DNA from: UBA699 sp050261915
GTDB taxonomy: Bacteria > Bacillota > Clostridia > Clostridiales > Clostridiaceae
NCBI GenBank assembly: GCA_050261915.1
Contig: JBLNDT010000005.1
Location: forward strand, 1-61,981
Direction of reading: 5' to 3'
DNA: 61,981 nucleotides
Part shown: piece by piece, positions 15,587-23,191 of the stretch
How positions within the stretch are numbered: position 1 is the stretch's first letter
Layout: each line of letters begins with the position of its first letter
Translations under genes and position numbers: made by a program
The notes under the pieces: model-generated
Databases searched by the model: none
What the model was told of the DNA's origin: nothing
Seen by the model: only the letters and a program-made list of their open reading frames with translations

Positions 15587-15704
15587 ATTTTAATTTCTTC
15601 TTTAGTTTTTTATGTGTTGGAATTCTCTTTTCCAGGGCATCCAGGGATTCACCCAGGCATTCTTCAATAACATCCGGGGTTATTAAAACCAATTTTTTAT
15701 CCAT
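15585..15704 (-). CDS. 39-residue basic protein, unknown
   Basis: A short minus-strand frame preceded by GAAGGTGA encodes 39 residues: a small hydrophobic/acidic front (LVLITPDVIEECLGESLDAL) and a very basic end (HKKLKKKLK). No family is recognised. It is convergent with the c-di-GMP-controlled gene. The opposite-strand frame over the same bases has no ribosome site and is rejected. Confidence 0.6.
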   Translation of the reverse strand: MDKKLVLITPDVIEECLGESLDALEKRIPTHKKLKKKLK

Positions 15705-15791
15705 ATTTTCACCTTCTTTCATATTCCACTTTTATTATATGCTTGTAGTTAAAATATATGAATTAAATTTAGGTTAAATTTTTATTAAAAT

Positions 15792-16394
15792 TTAATGTTC
15801 ACTTACATCAAATCCAATCTCACTTGCAACAGCTATAGTACAATTTACAAAAATAGGCTTATTAAATAAGGTTTTTTTGCTCATTTGAATAGTAAAAACT
15901 TTATAGAAAATACATGGAGTAATATCAGCATATTTATCTGGATTTATTTTAATTTTACTGTGCAAGTCAACTGGCTGAGTTTCATTTAGTTTAATGTTAA
16001 GAACTTTTTCAAAATCATTTTTTAATGCTTTATCATGATCTATATTGGAAAAAAAGTAATTTTGGCAATCTATTTTGTGTAATTCTATCTCACCACCAGG
16101 TCCGGCGGTTGTTAGGGGCTCATGTTTGCAATAGTACCATTCATTGCTTTGTGTGATTTTATCTATAGAAAAACCATCAATTTGTTTATTGAGGTTTTCA
16201 ACAGTTATATTACTAATTTCATTTTCATTAATTATTGTTTGATATGGAAGTCCATTAGGGTTCATATTATCAGCAATGGTTAATGGTGAGAGGCTAATTG
16301 TCGAATCCGCCAAAACATAACAATTGTTGCTTATGACAGTTATTATACCTATGGAAAAGAAGGCTAATATTAAAGTGGAAATCATTATTTTCAA
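15792..16394 (-). CDS. secreted protein of unknown function
   Basis: Exported 200-residue protein. A hydrophobic signal segment (ISTLILAFFSIGIITVIS) is followed by a possible cleavage site near VLADS. The mature part has five cysteines (YYC, IDC, PCIFY, VNC), so disulfides are possible. No family is recognised. The start is probably TTG at 16394, ten bases after AAGGAG; an ATG nine bases further in is too distant. It is oriented against the lysozyme and riboswitch region and divergent from the SOS operon. Confidence 0.7.
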   Translation of the reverse strand: MKIMISTLILAFFSIGIITVISNNCYVLADSTISLSPLTIADNMNPNGLPYQTIINENEISNITVENLNKQIDGFSIDKITQSNEWYYCKHEPLTTAGPGGEIELHKIDCQNYFFSNIDHDKALKNDFEKVLNIKLNETQPVDLHSKIKINPDKYADITPCIFYKVFTIQMSKKTLFNKPIFVNCTIAVASEIGFDVSEH

Positions 16395-16547
16395 ATTTAT
16401 ACAACTCCTTACAAAATTAACCTATATCATTAATATTTATTATAATGTCCTTGGTAGTTTATGTAAACTACTAAATTTGGAAAATAGTTTTGAAATAAAA
16501 TTTTATAAAACCTCTTATATAGTTTGAAAAAATGATATATAATAATA

Positions 16548-16559
16548 GAACATATGTTC
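16548..16559 (+). promoter_or_regulatory. LexA (SOS) box
   Basis: GAACATATGTTC is a perfect palindrome matching the Gram-positive LexA/DinR consensus CGAACRNRYGTTYG at its core, and it is followed by G. It lies just downstream of a TATAAT box (16538-16543) and 28 bases before the polymerase start, an ideal blocking position. Confidence 0.88.
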
Positions 16560-16586
16560 GATAAAATAATAAGAGGGTTAAAAAAT

Positions 16587-17837
16587 ATGGGAAAATTAAT
16601 TTTTCATATAGACGTTAATAGCGCTTATTTGTCCTGGGAGGCAGTATACAGATTGCAGCATGGTGGGGAAATAGATTTAAGGGAAATACCTGCTGTGGTT
16701 GGAGGGGATGAGTCTAACAGGCATGGTATTGTACTTACTAAATCCATTACTGCTAAAAAGTTTCACATTTACACTGGGGAAACACTTTATAATGCAAGGG
16801 TAAAGTGTCCCGAACTTGTGGTGGTGCCACCAAGGTATTCCTTATATATGAAATGCAGTAATTCTATGAATAAAATACTAAAAGAATATACCCCTAATAT
16901 ACAGCGGTTCTCTGTGGATGAAAGCTTTCTGGACTTTTCAGATATGGAGCATTTATATCCAGATTACATGGTGCTGGCTGAGACTATAAGGGAGCGGATA
17001 AAGTCGGAACTCGGTTTTACTGTAAATATTGGGATATCAACAAATAAACTCCTTGCAAAGGTTGCTTCAGATTTCAAGAAGCCGGATAGAATTCATACCC
17101 TTTTTAATAATGAAATTAGAGATAAAATGTGGCCCTTGCCTGTTGGGGAGCTGTTCATGGTTGGAAGATCCACTGAGCCAAAGCTTCATAAACTAAATAT
17201 TTTTACTATAGGTGATCTGGCAAATTACGATTTAGAGATTTTGAAATACAGGTTAAAGAGTCATGGGTTAATGATTTGGAATTATGCCAACGGCATTGAG
17301 GAGTCAGGGGTTAGGCCAAGCAACTATATTGAGATGAAGGGTATTGGCAATTCAACTACTACTGCCTTTGATGTGGAGGATAAAGAAACAGCATATAAAT
17401 TTCTTCTATCATTATCCGAAACTGTAGGAATGAGGCTCAGGGATTCCGGAAACTGCTGCACTGTTGTTTCCATAAGCCTAAGGGGAAGTGATATGTTGTT
17501 TTACGGCATGCAGAAAAAAATTGATGTTGCTACAGATTCTACAAGAAAGATTTATGAAGTATCATGTTTTTTATTTGACAAATTGTGGAAAGGAAATCCT
17601 TTAAGGCACCTTGGAGTAAGGGTTACCGAATTTTGCAATAACGATTTTCAGCAGTGCTCTCTATTAGATGAATTTAATTATGAAAAAGACAGCAAAATAA
17701 ATACAGTAGTAGATAATATAAGGTTGAGATACGGCTCTGATGCCGTAATGCGTTCATGCTTTCTGCAATCAGGGATTAATCCTATGTGCGGAGGTGTAGG
17801 TGAAGGGGATTACCCAATGATGGGTTCAGTATTATAA
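16587..17837 (+). CDS. dinB: Y-family DNA polymerase (DinB/UvrX-like), SOS-controlled
   Basis: Translesion polymerase of 416 residues. Catalytic motifs are intact: FHIDVNSAYLSW with the first aspartate, FSVDESFLDFSD with the Asp-Glu pair, and the NIGISTNKLLAKVASDFKKP thumb motif. A little-finger domain follows (ISLRGSDMLFYG). Sequence style is closer to the plasmid/phage UvrX and YqjW group than to the second polymerase at 42260. ATG 16554 overlaps the LexA box, so ATG 16587 after AGAGGG is used. DNA damage should relieve LexA repression and allow bypass synthesis. A small companion gene follows after 16 bases. The symbol is a family-level call. Confidence 0.92.
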   Translation: MGKLIFHIDVNSAYLSWEAVYRLQHGGEIDLREIPAVVGGDESNRHGIVLTKSITAKKFHIYTGETLYNARVKCPELVVVPPRYSLYMKCSNSMNKILKEYTPNIQRFSVDESFLDFSDMEHLYPDYMVLAETIRERIKSELGFTVNIGISTNKLLAKVASDFKKPDRIHTLFNNEIRDKMWPLPVGELFMVGRSTEPKLHKLNIFTIGDLANYDLEILKYRLKSHGLMIWNYANGIEESGVRPSNYIEMKGIGNSTTTAFDVEDKETAYKFLLSLSETVGMRLRDSGNCCTVVSISLRGSDMLFYGMQKKIDVATDSTRKIYEVSCFLFDKLWKGNPLRHLGVRVTEFCNNDFQQCSLLDEFNYEKDSKINTVVDNIRLRYGSDAVMRSCFLQSGINPMCGGVGEGDYPMMGSVL

Positions 17838-17853
17838 GAAAGGTGATTATATT

Positions 17854-18117
17854 ATGAAGGTATTGGCACAACCAATAGAAGTTATATCTTATACAAATGA
17901 TAAAGGTGATATAAGACCTTTAAGATTTAGAATACAAATAGGTGATGAACCAATGCAGGTTATGAAAATAGATAAAATTATTTTTAAGCAAAAAGAAAAG
18001 CTGGCAGGTAATCCTATGATTTTATATAGATGCCAAAGTATGAATGGTGATATTGAAAAGGTTTTTGAAATTAAGTATGAAATAGATACCTGCAGATGGA
18101 TGCTCTACAAAATTTAA
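17854..18117 (+). CDS. small companion protein of the SOS polymerase
   Basis: An 87-residue soluble protein with alternating strands (MKVLAQPIEVISYTNDKG, PLRFRIQIGDE). No name can be given with confidence. Its 16-base distance from the polymerase gene, shared LexA box and shared terminator make it part of the SOS unit. In Firmicutes a small YolD-type protein often accompanies such polymerases. This one may be a functional counterpart, but I do not see clear YolD motifs. Confidence 0.75.
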   Translation: MKVLAQPIEVISYTNDKGDIRPLRFRIQIGDEPMQVMKIDKIIFKQKEKLAGNPMILYRCQSMNGDIEKVFEIKYEIDTCRWMLYKI

Positions 18118-18145
18118 GAGTGCCAGCCTAGGCACTCTCTTTTAT
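18117..18145. terminator. bidirectional terminator between SOS genes
   Basis: AGAGTGCC pairs with GGCACTCT around six bases, with T-rich sequence on the plus side. The stop codon of the minus-strand SRAP gene lies inside it, and the plus-strand stop lies just before. Confidence 0.8.
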
Positions 18146-18697
18146 CAAGTCAGGATGTTCTCCAAATATAATACTCTCCGTGAGCTTGGAGTTGAAAATC
18201 CAGTCTTCTATTTTATTTTTTGGAATTATTAAAGGCATACGATTATGTACATCTAATACAGAATTATTTGCATCTGTGGTTAGAATAACAAATCTTGTTT
18301 CTCCTTCGAATTGATTATAAATCCCGCACATATACAGCATAGGTGAGTCAGGCATGTTAAATAAGAACTTCTTTTTCTTGGAATCCCATTCATAGAATCC
18401 TGTAGATGGAATAACACATCTTTTAGATTCAATTGGAGTTTTAAACATTTTCTTTTCACGGACGGTTTCAGCCCGGGCATTTATAATTACACCCTTGCCT
18501 TTAAAGGAAGGAAATCCCCAGGTTAAAAGGTGTGCAGAATATTTGTCTTTTTCAGGAACAAAAACTGGAACCAAATCCGTCGGAAAAATCTCACCGGTTT
18601 TCATTTTTCTGTTTTGAGAGTTTCTATTAACTTCTTCTATAATTTTATCAATTTCATCCAATTCTTTATCAGTAAAAAGTGTATATCTTCCACACAT
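18128..18697 (-). CDS. SOS-response-associated peptidase family (SRAP/YedK/HMCES)
   Basis: A 189-residue protein that crosslinks to abasic sites in single-stranded DNA and shields them. The catalytic cysteine is residue 2 (MCGRYTLF), exposed after methionine removal, so the start is the ATG at 18697 and not the GTG nine bases upstream. INARAET, CVIPSTGFYEWD and VHNRMPLII are the other active-site motifs and all are present. It converges on the SOS polymerase operon. No LexA box is visible upstream of it. Confidence 0.92.
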   Translation of the reverse strand: MCGRYTLFTDKELDEIDKIIEEVNRNSQNRKMKTGEIFPTDLVPVFVPEKDKYSAHLLTWGFPSFKGKGVIINARAETVREKKMFKTPIESKRCVIPSTGFYEWDSKKKKFLFNMPDSPMLYMCGIYNQFEGETRFVILTTDANNSVLDVHNRMPLIIPKNKIEDWIFNSKLTESIIFGEHPDLIKESA

Positions 18698-18903
18698 AAT
18701 TATCACCGCCTGATAATATTATACTCCAATGCAAAATAAAAAATAATATTATTATCTAGGGCTTTTATTTTAGTTGGTGTATAATTTTGTCACTTATGGT
18801 CATATTGTGGGGTACGAATTATCATAAAATTTAAAGGAATATAGGGATACAAATAGAAATATAAATTAATGACGAAAATACTACTAAATAGGGGGAGTTG
18901 TAA

Positions 18904-19710
18904 ATGAAAAAAAAACTAAGTGCATTGCTGGCAATAATTATGCTGGTGATGTTAGCTGGATGTAGTTCGGCACCAAAAGGAGATCCTTCTCAGGTTATAA
19001 GCAGCTATTATGAAAAAGTGAAAAATGGAGATGCAGAAGGTGCGTATGATTTACTAGCAGAAGCAAGTAAAAAAAGTTTTACTAAGGACGAGTTTAAGAT
19101 TTGGCAAAGTTTACAAACTGAAGTTAATCCTTTAAAAAGTTATAAAGTTGAAAAGATAAGCGAAAAGAAAGATGCAGAGCTAGAAGGCGTTAAGTATAAA
19201 AATGTTGTTGAATTTAACATTACAGAAACTGATTTTAGTGCATATGACAATAAAGAAGTAAATTTGAATTATAAAAGAAATGTTGTTAATGATAATGGTG
19301 TTTGGAAAGTTTACAGAGAAAAAGAAGATGGAAAAAAAGCAATCGCTGATGATTATAATTCATTAGCATATTTATATATAGAAGGAAAAGGCGGGAAAAC
19401 AAAAGATTTAAATAAAGCAGCTACAATTTTGAATGATGGAATAAAAATCAGTCAGGATTATGCTCAAATATATTATACATTAGCTTCAGTATATGATGAC
19501 TTGGGAAGGTATGATGAAGCTTTAAATTCTATCAATACATATATTTCAAAAGAAACAGATAATAAAGGTAAATCTGATGGATATAATGTTTTAGGAAGTA
19601 TTTATATAGGCAAACATGACTTAAATGATGCTAAAGCTGCTTATAGCAAAGCCTTAGAATTAAATCCAGACAATCAATATGCAAAAACAAATTTATCTAA
19701 ACTTAATTAG
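18904..19710 (+). CDS. TPR lipoprotein
   Basis: Membrane-anchored lipoprotein of 268 residues. The signal ends in the lipobox LAGC (Cys20). Residues about 30-140 look like a DUF4878/NTF2-like fold often found in such lipoproteins (VISSYYEKVKNGDAEGAYDLLA). From about 150 there are three TPR-like units (YIEGKGGKTKDLNKAATIL, YYTLASVYDDLGRYDEAL, LGSIYIGKHDLNDAKAAY). It probably binds other proteins on the outer face of the membrane. The start follows GGGGGAG. The 206-base spacer before it (18698-18903) shows no clear feature. Confidence 0.85.
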   Translation: MKKKLSALLAIIMLVMLAGCSSAPKGDPSQVISSYYEKVKNGDAEGAYDLLAEASKKSFTKDEFKIWQSLQTEVNPLKSYKVEKISEKKDAELEGVKYKNVVEFNITETDFSAYDNKEVNLNYKRNVVNDNGVWKVYREKEDGKKAIADDYNSLAYLYIEGKGGKTKDLNKAATILNDGIKISQDYAQIYYTLASVYDDLGRYDEALNSINTYISKETDNKGKSDGYNVLGSIYIGKHDLNDAKAAYSKALELNPDNQYAKTNLSKLN

Positions 19711-19723
19711 GGGTTAAATAGAA

Positions 19724-19755
19724 GGCTGTCTTAAATAAAATGAGATAGTCTTTTA
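19724..19755 (+). terminator. intrinsic terminator of the TPR lipoprotein gene
   Basis: GGCTGTCT pairs with AGATAGTC, allowing two wobble pairs, followed by TTTT. Confidence 0.55.
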
Positions 19756-19880
19756 AATTAGATTTTACTCCATTTAAACATGATGAATTTATAAGCAGAT
19801 TGAAAAATTGTGGATTAAAAATCGTGAAAGATACGTTTCAGTTAGACAATGATACTTATTCACTAATATTGCAAAAATAA
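19749..19880 (+). pseudogene. C-terminal remnant, probably of a SAM methyltransferase
   Basis: A 43-codon frame without start or ribosome site ends at TAA 19878-19880. It reads LDFTPFKHDEFISRLKNCGL then KIVKDTFQLDNDTYSLILQK, a pattern much like the last strand-helix-strand of class I methyltransferases. A stop precedes it in the same frame. The rest of the gene is missing. Confidence 0.5.
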
Positions 19881-19883
19881 ATG

Positions 19884-19927
19884 AGACTCAGCTTACAAAA
19901 GTACTTGGGTCTTGTTTTTGTTTTTTG
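19884..19927 (+). terminator. intrinsic terminator after the remnant
   Basis: AGACTCAG pairs with CTTGGGTCT, with wobble pairs and a 12-base loop, and a long T-rich run follows. Confidence 0.6.
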
Positions 19928-19989
19928 CAGGAATATGAGGCAGCTATATAGAATAAGTATCTTTGACAAAATTATATGGAGGTTTTTTT

Positions 19990-20148
19990 ATGGATACAAA
20001 TGATATGGAGAGATTAGCTAAGATTGGTTTAGTAATGGATGGTATAGGAATTAGCACGGTAGAACTGGCTGAGAAGCTTAAGGCTCACGTTGAAGGCTGT
20101 CCAAGTGGTAAAAAGTGCATAGAGCAGCTTTTAGGAGATGCAGAATAG
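19990..20148 (+). CDS. 52-residue small protein, unknown
   Basis: A soluble 52-residue protein. The helical front (DMERLAKIGLVMDGIGISTVELAEKL) is followed by a short Cys motif (EGCPSGKKCIEQLL), so two cysteines lie seven residues apart. No family is recognised. The ATG at 19990 follows TGGAGG at good distance; an upstream TTG at 19963 lies before the ribosome site. It has its own terminator. Confidence 0.65.
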   Translation: MDTNDMERLAKIGLVMDGIGISTVELAEKLKAHVEGCPSGKKCIEQLLGDAE

Positions 20149-20180
20149 GAAATTTAATTAAATTAATAATTTTATATTTT

Positions 20181-20209
20181 AGAGTAGAGAATACTGCTCT
20201 TTTTTTATT
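20181..20209 (+). terminator. intrinsic terminator
   Basis: AGAGTAG pairs with CTGCTCT, with one wobble pair, around AGAATA and is followed by seven T. Confidence 0.75.
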
Positions 20210-20317
20210 TTAAAATAATTTCAAGTGTTTTATATGCACTAATTTCCCCAAGCAAAATATATTATACTATGGAGAAAAAATTAATTCACATATTATGAGA
20301 ATAAAGGGGAGATTTTA

Positions 20318-20428
20318 ATGAGTAAAAATAATAACAACAATAACCAAAGCGGAGATGCAGGATGTTGCTGTTTATTAATTGCATTTGCCATTTTAATAAA
20401 TGGATTGATGAGGGATAGACAGGTTTAA
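20318..20428 (+). CDS. 36-residue Asn-rich and Cys-rich membrane peptide
   Basis: A short frame with an AAGGGGAG site encodes 36 residues: an Asn run, QSGDAG, a CCC triplet, one hydrophobic helix (LLIAFAILINGLM) and a basic end (RDRQV). It resembles the style of small sporulation or membrane peptides, but no family is assigned. The triple cysteine directly at the membrane face is unusual and could be a site for metal or lipid attachment, which is speculative. Confidence 0.6.
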   Translation: MSKNNNNNNQSGDAGCCCLLIAFAILINGLMRDRQV

Positions 20429-20433
20429 AGGCT

Positions 20434-20461
20434 TTAAAGCTCTGCAGCTGCAGAGCTTTAA
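20434..20461. repeat. 28-base perfect palindrome, probable bidirectional terminator
   Basis: The sequence from 20434 to 20461 is its own reverse complement, centred on CTGCAGCTGCAG. It lies between the convergent 36-residue peptide gene and the minus-strand gene at 20471. There is no strong T-run, so it may stabilise 3' ends or bind a protein as well as stop transcription. Confidence 0.6.
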
Positions 20462-20470
20462 TTTGTTATT

Positions 20471-20710
20471 CTATTCAGAATCTTTACTATATGTAACAGT
20501 TACATTATTTGTTGGTCCAGGAATTTCTAAAACAGATTTTATCCTATACCAAACCTCTTTAGTTTCATTTAATTTCTTTTTATAAAATTCTTTAAGATTT
20601 GGATTGGTTTCCATTTCAATTCTTTCAGTATCAGATTTTATTTGAGTTAAAAGAGCATTATAACAATGCATTGCATCAAAATAACTTATTTTAATATCAG
20701 AATCATTCAT
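20471..20710 (-). CDS. small helical protein, unknown
   Basis: A 79-residue soluble protein that is mostly helical and charged (KSDTERIEMETNPNLKEFYK, KLNETKEVWYRIKSVLE), perhaps a short coiled coil, with a disordered Thr-rich tail. The ribosome site GAGGAG precedes the ATG. No family is recognised. Confidence 0.65.
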   Translation of the reverse strand: MNDSDIKISYFDAMHCYNALLTQIKSDTERIEMETNPNLKEFYKKKLNETKEVWYRIKSVLEIPGPTNNVTVTYSKDSE

Positions 20711-20918
20711 AGCTAAAACTCCTCAATATAAAATTTTACTTATATTTCTAATTTACCACTATTATATCCAAAATTCCTTTGGTAGTATATAGAATTTTAA
20801 AAACCATGGATTTTTATATATTTTTTTTATAAATACCCCCTTAAATAAAACCTGAAATACGTACTATATTATATTGTTGCTAGTTTAATAGAAATTTGTC
20901 TTAAAGGCGGGGAGTTTT

Positions 20919-21032
20919 GTGAAATTAATAATATTTAGTCTATTAAATATTATGGTTGTAATAACTGTTGTGATGACTTTATCTTTATGTAAAGCAGCAA
21001 ATGATATTGATGGAAATATCGGCAGGAAATAG
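20919..21032 (+). CDS. 37-residue membrane peptide, paralogue A
   Basis: Starts at GTG after GGCGGGGAG. One hydrophobic helix (KLIIFSLLNIMVVITVVMTL) is followed by SLCKAA and a polar tail ending GNIGRK. It is clearly related to the peptide at 22479: the shared pattern is KL, F, LL, IMV, T, MTL, LCK, A at the same spacing. Even the ribosome-site region AAGGCGGGnG is alike. A weak TTAAAT/TATATT promoter is at 20841-20870. Function is unknown; the stop is followed by a Spo0A-box-like TGTCGAA (21041-21047). Confidence 0.7.
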   Translation: MKLIIFSLLNIMVVITVVMTLSLCKAANDIDGNIGRK

Positions 21033-21130
21033 TATATTCATGTCGAATAATATATATAGCGAAGCCGAAACCCTGTACCATATTAACGAAACTTATATGG
21101 CATTATCTTTTAATAGAAAAGGGGGCATTT

Positions 21131-21265
21131 ATGCGAGGTTTAATATGCATTAAGTGCGGGAAAAAATATTTTACGTCTGATACCACAACACCCGCATCTG
21201 AAATTCCAGTATGTGAAAACTGCGGAGGAAACCTTGATGATATCACCGATGAGGAGATTAATTAA
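21131..21265 (+). CDS. small zinc-ribbon protein
   Basis: A 44-residue protein with two Cys pairs, CIKCGKKYF and CENCGG, spaced as a zinc ribbon, and an acidic tail (DDITDEEIN). The ATG follows AAAGGGGGC. A TGTCGAA heptamer at 21041-21047 matches the Spo0A-box core and could link it to sporulation, though a single heptamer may be chance. The exact role is unknown. Confidence 0.7.
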   Translation: MRGLICIKCGKKYFTSDTTTPASEIPVCENCGGNLDDITDEEIN

Positions 21266-21290
21266 GGAAGGTTGTTAATTACTGAAGTGT

Positions 21291-21330
21291 AAAAAGTGAG
21301 GATTTATTTAGATCCTCACTTTTGTTTTTT
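21291..21330. terminator. bidirectional terminator
   Basis: A 12-bp perfect stem (21292-21303 with 21312-21323) with an A-run before and a T-run after. It serves the zinc-ribbon gene and the convergent molybdate-type regulator. Confidence 0.88.
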
Positions 21331-21334
21331 GTAT

Positions 21335-21856
21335 TTACTTATAGGCAATTACAGACATCGCCTTGAAAATAGCATAGAGTTCAGTGCCTTTTTCAATTTT
21401 TAATTCATTTAAGGATTTCTTTGTAATAAGAGCCTTTATTATAATTCCAATGTCAATTATCACCAGTGAGCTGGAATTATCATTGATAATGTCAATAACA
21501 GTACCCTTATGTACATTCCTGGCACTGCTTACAAATGTACCCTTGCTGAGTATAATGTTTTCCGGGGGAATTGAAATTTTAACATTTCCTTCAAGATTGG
21601 TGTTTACACCAATGTTAACAGATCCAATCCTGGCATAAGTTTCATCATTTTCACGATTTATAGAAGCATCATATGTATTTTCATAGCCCTTGGCCTTTAA
21701 AAGGTAATCTTGAAATTGAGTTTCAGATATTCGGATATACCTGCCTATGTGGTGAGCTTCCAGTTCTCCGCGCTTTATCATTTCATATACTGTACCTTTG
21801 GTAAGCTTTAGTTTTTGAGCAATTTCTTCAGGTTTGAACAAGATATCATCATACAA
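21335..21856 (-). CDS. HTH plus TOBE (molybdate/tungstate-binding) regulator
   Basis: A 173-residue putative regulator. Residues 5-55 form an excisionase/MerR-like helix-turn-helix (LFKPEEIAQKLKLTKGTVYEMI then RGELEAHHIGRYIRI). Residues about 105-172 look like a TOBE/Mop domain (SSARNVHKGTVIDIINDN, KALITKKSLNELKIEKGTEL), which binds molybdate or tungstate in ModE and related proteins. It would sense oxyanion and control molybdenum-related genes, but no mod transporter or molybdoenzyme lies in the window. Confidence 0.85.
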   Translation of the reverse strand: MYDDILFKPEEIAQKLKLTKGTVYEMIKRGELEAHHIGRYIRISETQFQDYLLKAKGYENTYDASINRENDETYARIGSVNIGVNTNLEGNVKISIPPENIILSKGTFVSSARNVHKGTVIDIINDNSSSLVIIDIGIIIKALITKKSLNELKIEKGTELYAIFKAMSVIAYK

Positions 21857-21929
21857 CTATATCACCTTCTCCGGTTTAATTTATAATATAGTATTTTACC
21901 ATAAACTGCTTTGGGTTTTAAAGCAATTT

Positions 21930-21963
21930 TAAAAAGAAACGCTCTGAAAAAATATCAGAGCGT
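21930..21963 (-). terminator. minus-strand terminator of the DUF5661-like gene
   Basis: On the minus strand ACGCTCTGA pairs with TCAGAGCGT around seven bases, followed by TTTCTTTTT. Confidence 0.8.
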
Positions 21964-21970
21964 ATACTTA

Positions 21971-22240
21971 CTATTTATTTTTTGCACTTTCCTCCATGAT
22001 TTGGAGCCTTGTATAATAGTCCGGTATTTCATATAAATGGGCCAGGGCAATTCTTCCAGTGGTTACCGGATTATTATTTGTTACGTTTGTTTTACATCCA
22101 AATCTTGTTCCGTGCTCTAATTCCACATTAATTCCCATATAAAACTGTTCAAAATCTATTTCATCCCAGTCAATTCCAATAATCCAGCCAGCTTTTCGGG
22201 CACGCTTTCTGCTAATATGAATATTTTCTTTGTGTCCCAT
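21971..22240 (-). CDS. DUF5661-like small protein
   Basis: An 89-residue soluble protein. GIDWDEIDFEQFYMGINVEL then EHGTR, followed by TNVTNNNPVTTGRIALAH and EIPDYYTRL, matches the conserved text of DUF5661 proteins as I recall it. Function is unknown. A GGAGGTCC site precedes the ATG. It forms its own unit with a terminator. Confidence 0.75.
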   Translation of the reverse strand: MGHKENIHISRKRARKAGWIIGIDWDEIDFEQFYMGINVELEHGTRFGCKTNVTNNNPVTTGRIALAHLYEIPDYYTRLQIMEESAKNK

Positions 22241-22401
22241 ACCAGGACCTCCTTCACCACCAATTAAATTTTTGAGTTAATATAGTTTATTCAAATATAA
22301 TTTTTAGGTACATAAAAATTTTTAAAAAAGTATTGAAATTTATCAAGTGTAGATGTATATTGAAGTTATACTTGTATGTTTCACAGAAAAGAAAAAACAG
22401 A

Positions 22402-22430
22402 TTAACAATTAGGGATTATAGTGATATAAT
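22402..22430 (+). promoter_or_regulatory. sigma-A promoter of peptide B
   Basis: TTAACA (22402-22407) and TATAAT (22425-22430) are 17 bases apart. Together with the terminator at 22564-22593 they define a short transcript of about 155 bases coding only for the peptide. Confidence 0.75.
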
Positions 22431-22478
22431 ATCTTTAGATATTGTGTAGATTTTTGTGGAATTAAGGCGGGTGTTGTT

Positions 22479-22574
22479 ATGAAGCTAGTGTTGTTTGGAT
22501 TATTAGATATAATGGTAATATTTACTATAATTATGACATTAGCACTATGTAAAGTGGCTAAGTGGCATTGGTAG
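22479..22574 (+). CDS. 31-residue membrane peptide, paralogue B
   Basis: A short frame encoding 31 residues: one hydrophobic helix (KLVLFGLLDIMVIFTIIMTL), then ALCKVAK and an aromatic end WHW. It shares about half its residues with the peptide at 20919. The ATG follows AAGGCGGGTG. It has its own consensus promoter and terminator, so it is transcribed alone, possibly as a dual-function RNA. The helix could span the membrane once. No toxin-antitoxin antisense RNA is obvious. Confidence 0.75.
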   Translation: MKLVLFGLLDIMVIFTIIMTLALCKVAKWHW

Positions 22575-22593
22575 AAATACTGGTGCTTTTTTA
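22564..22593 (+). terminator. terminator with GAAA tetraloop overlapping the peptide stop
   Basis: GGCATTGGTA pairs with TACTGGTGCT, including several G-U pairs, and is closed by GAAA, with six T after it. The stop codon of peptide B (22572-22574) lies in the left arm and loop. Confidence 0.8.
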
Positions 22594-22650
22594 TTATCTT
22601 GGAAAGTTAAGTTAAATATATAATGGGTTCATTAGTTAGGGGTGTATGAA

Positions 22651-23121
22651 ATGTCTGTAGAATCAGTAAAGGAATATCTTAAAAAATTTGGAATGGATAA
22701 CAAAGTAATGGAGTTTGAAGTGTCAAGTGCAACTGTGGAGCTTGCTGCACAAGCTGTAGGTGTAGAACCTGCAAGAATTGCAAAAACCTTATCCTTTAAA
22801 AATAATGAAGGATGTATTTTAATTGTAACTGCAGGGGATGCTAAAATAGACAATCCGAAATTTAAAAAACAGTTTGCAATGAAAGCAAAAATGCCCAGTG
22901 CGGAGGAAGTACTTGAACTGGTAGGACACCCTGTTGGTGGAGTGTGCCCATTTGCAGTAAAGGATAATGTTCCTGTTTATCTTGACGTATCCATGAAACG
23001 TTTTGATACTGTTTTTCCTGCATGCGGCAGCGGTAAAAGTGCCATAGAATTAACTTGTGACGAGTTGTTTAGATGTTCTGGGGCCAGGGAATGGATTGAT
23101 GTTTGTAAGGATTGGGAATAA
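22651..23121 (+). CDS. YbaK/EbsC-type aminoacyl-tRNA deacylase
   Basis: A 156-residue cytoplasmic protein of the YbaK/ProX editing family, which hydrolyses mischarged aminoacyl-tRNA such as Cys-tRNA(Pro). Typical features are ARIAKTLSFK with the catalytic-site lysine, CILIVTAGDAKIDNPKFKK, the VGHPVGGVCPF loop and CGSGKSAIELTCDEL. Length equals the family. A GTG at 22642 falls in the AGGGGTG site, so ATG 22651 is used. It is a monocistronic housekeeping gene. Confidence 0.92.
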   Translation: MSVESVKEYLKKFGMDNKVMEFEVSSATVELAAQAVGVEPARIAKTLSFKNNEGCILIVTAGDAKIDNPKFKKQFAMKAKMPSAEEVLELVGHPVGGVCPFAVKDNVPVYLDVSMKRFDTVFPACGSGKSAIELTCDELFRCSGAREWIDVCKDWE

Positions 23122-23191
23122 TTTCGCATAAGCAGGGCTGCCAGGTGTTAAGGGCGGTCCTTAATATTAAATGGGTTTGGAGGTGCATTTT

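Noticed and set aside
15574..15777. A 67-codon plus-strand frame opposite the 39-residue minus-strand gene.
   Set aside because: It begins inside a terminator and has no ribosome site. The minus-strand frame has GAAGGTGA at the right distance.
16297..16305. A TTGTCGAA match to the Spo0A box.
   Set aside because: It lies inside the coding part of the secreted protein gene and far from any start it could control.
16324..16527. A plus-strand frame of 67 codons before the LexA box.
   Set aside because: It overlaps the front of the secreted minus-strand protein, has no ribosome site and low-complexity composition.
20431..20461. The palindrome considered as a replication or recombination site.
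   Set aside because: It lies precisely between convergent genes, where a terminator is expected, and no partner repeat or recombinase is near.
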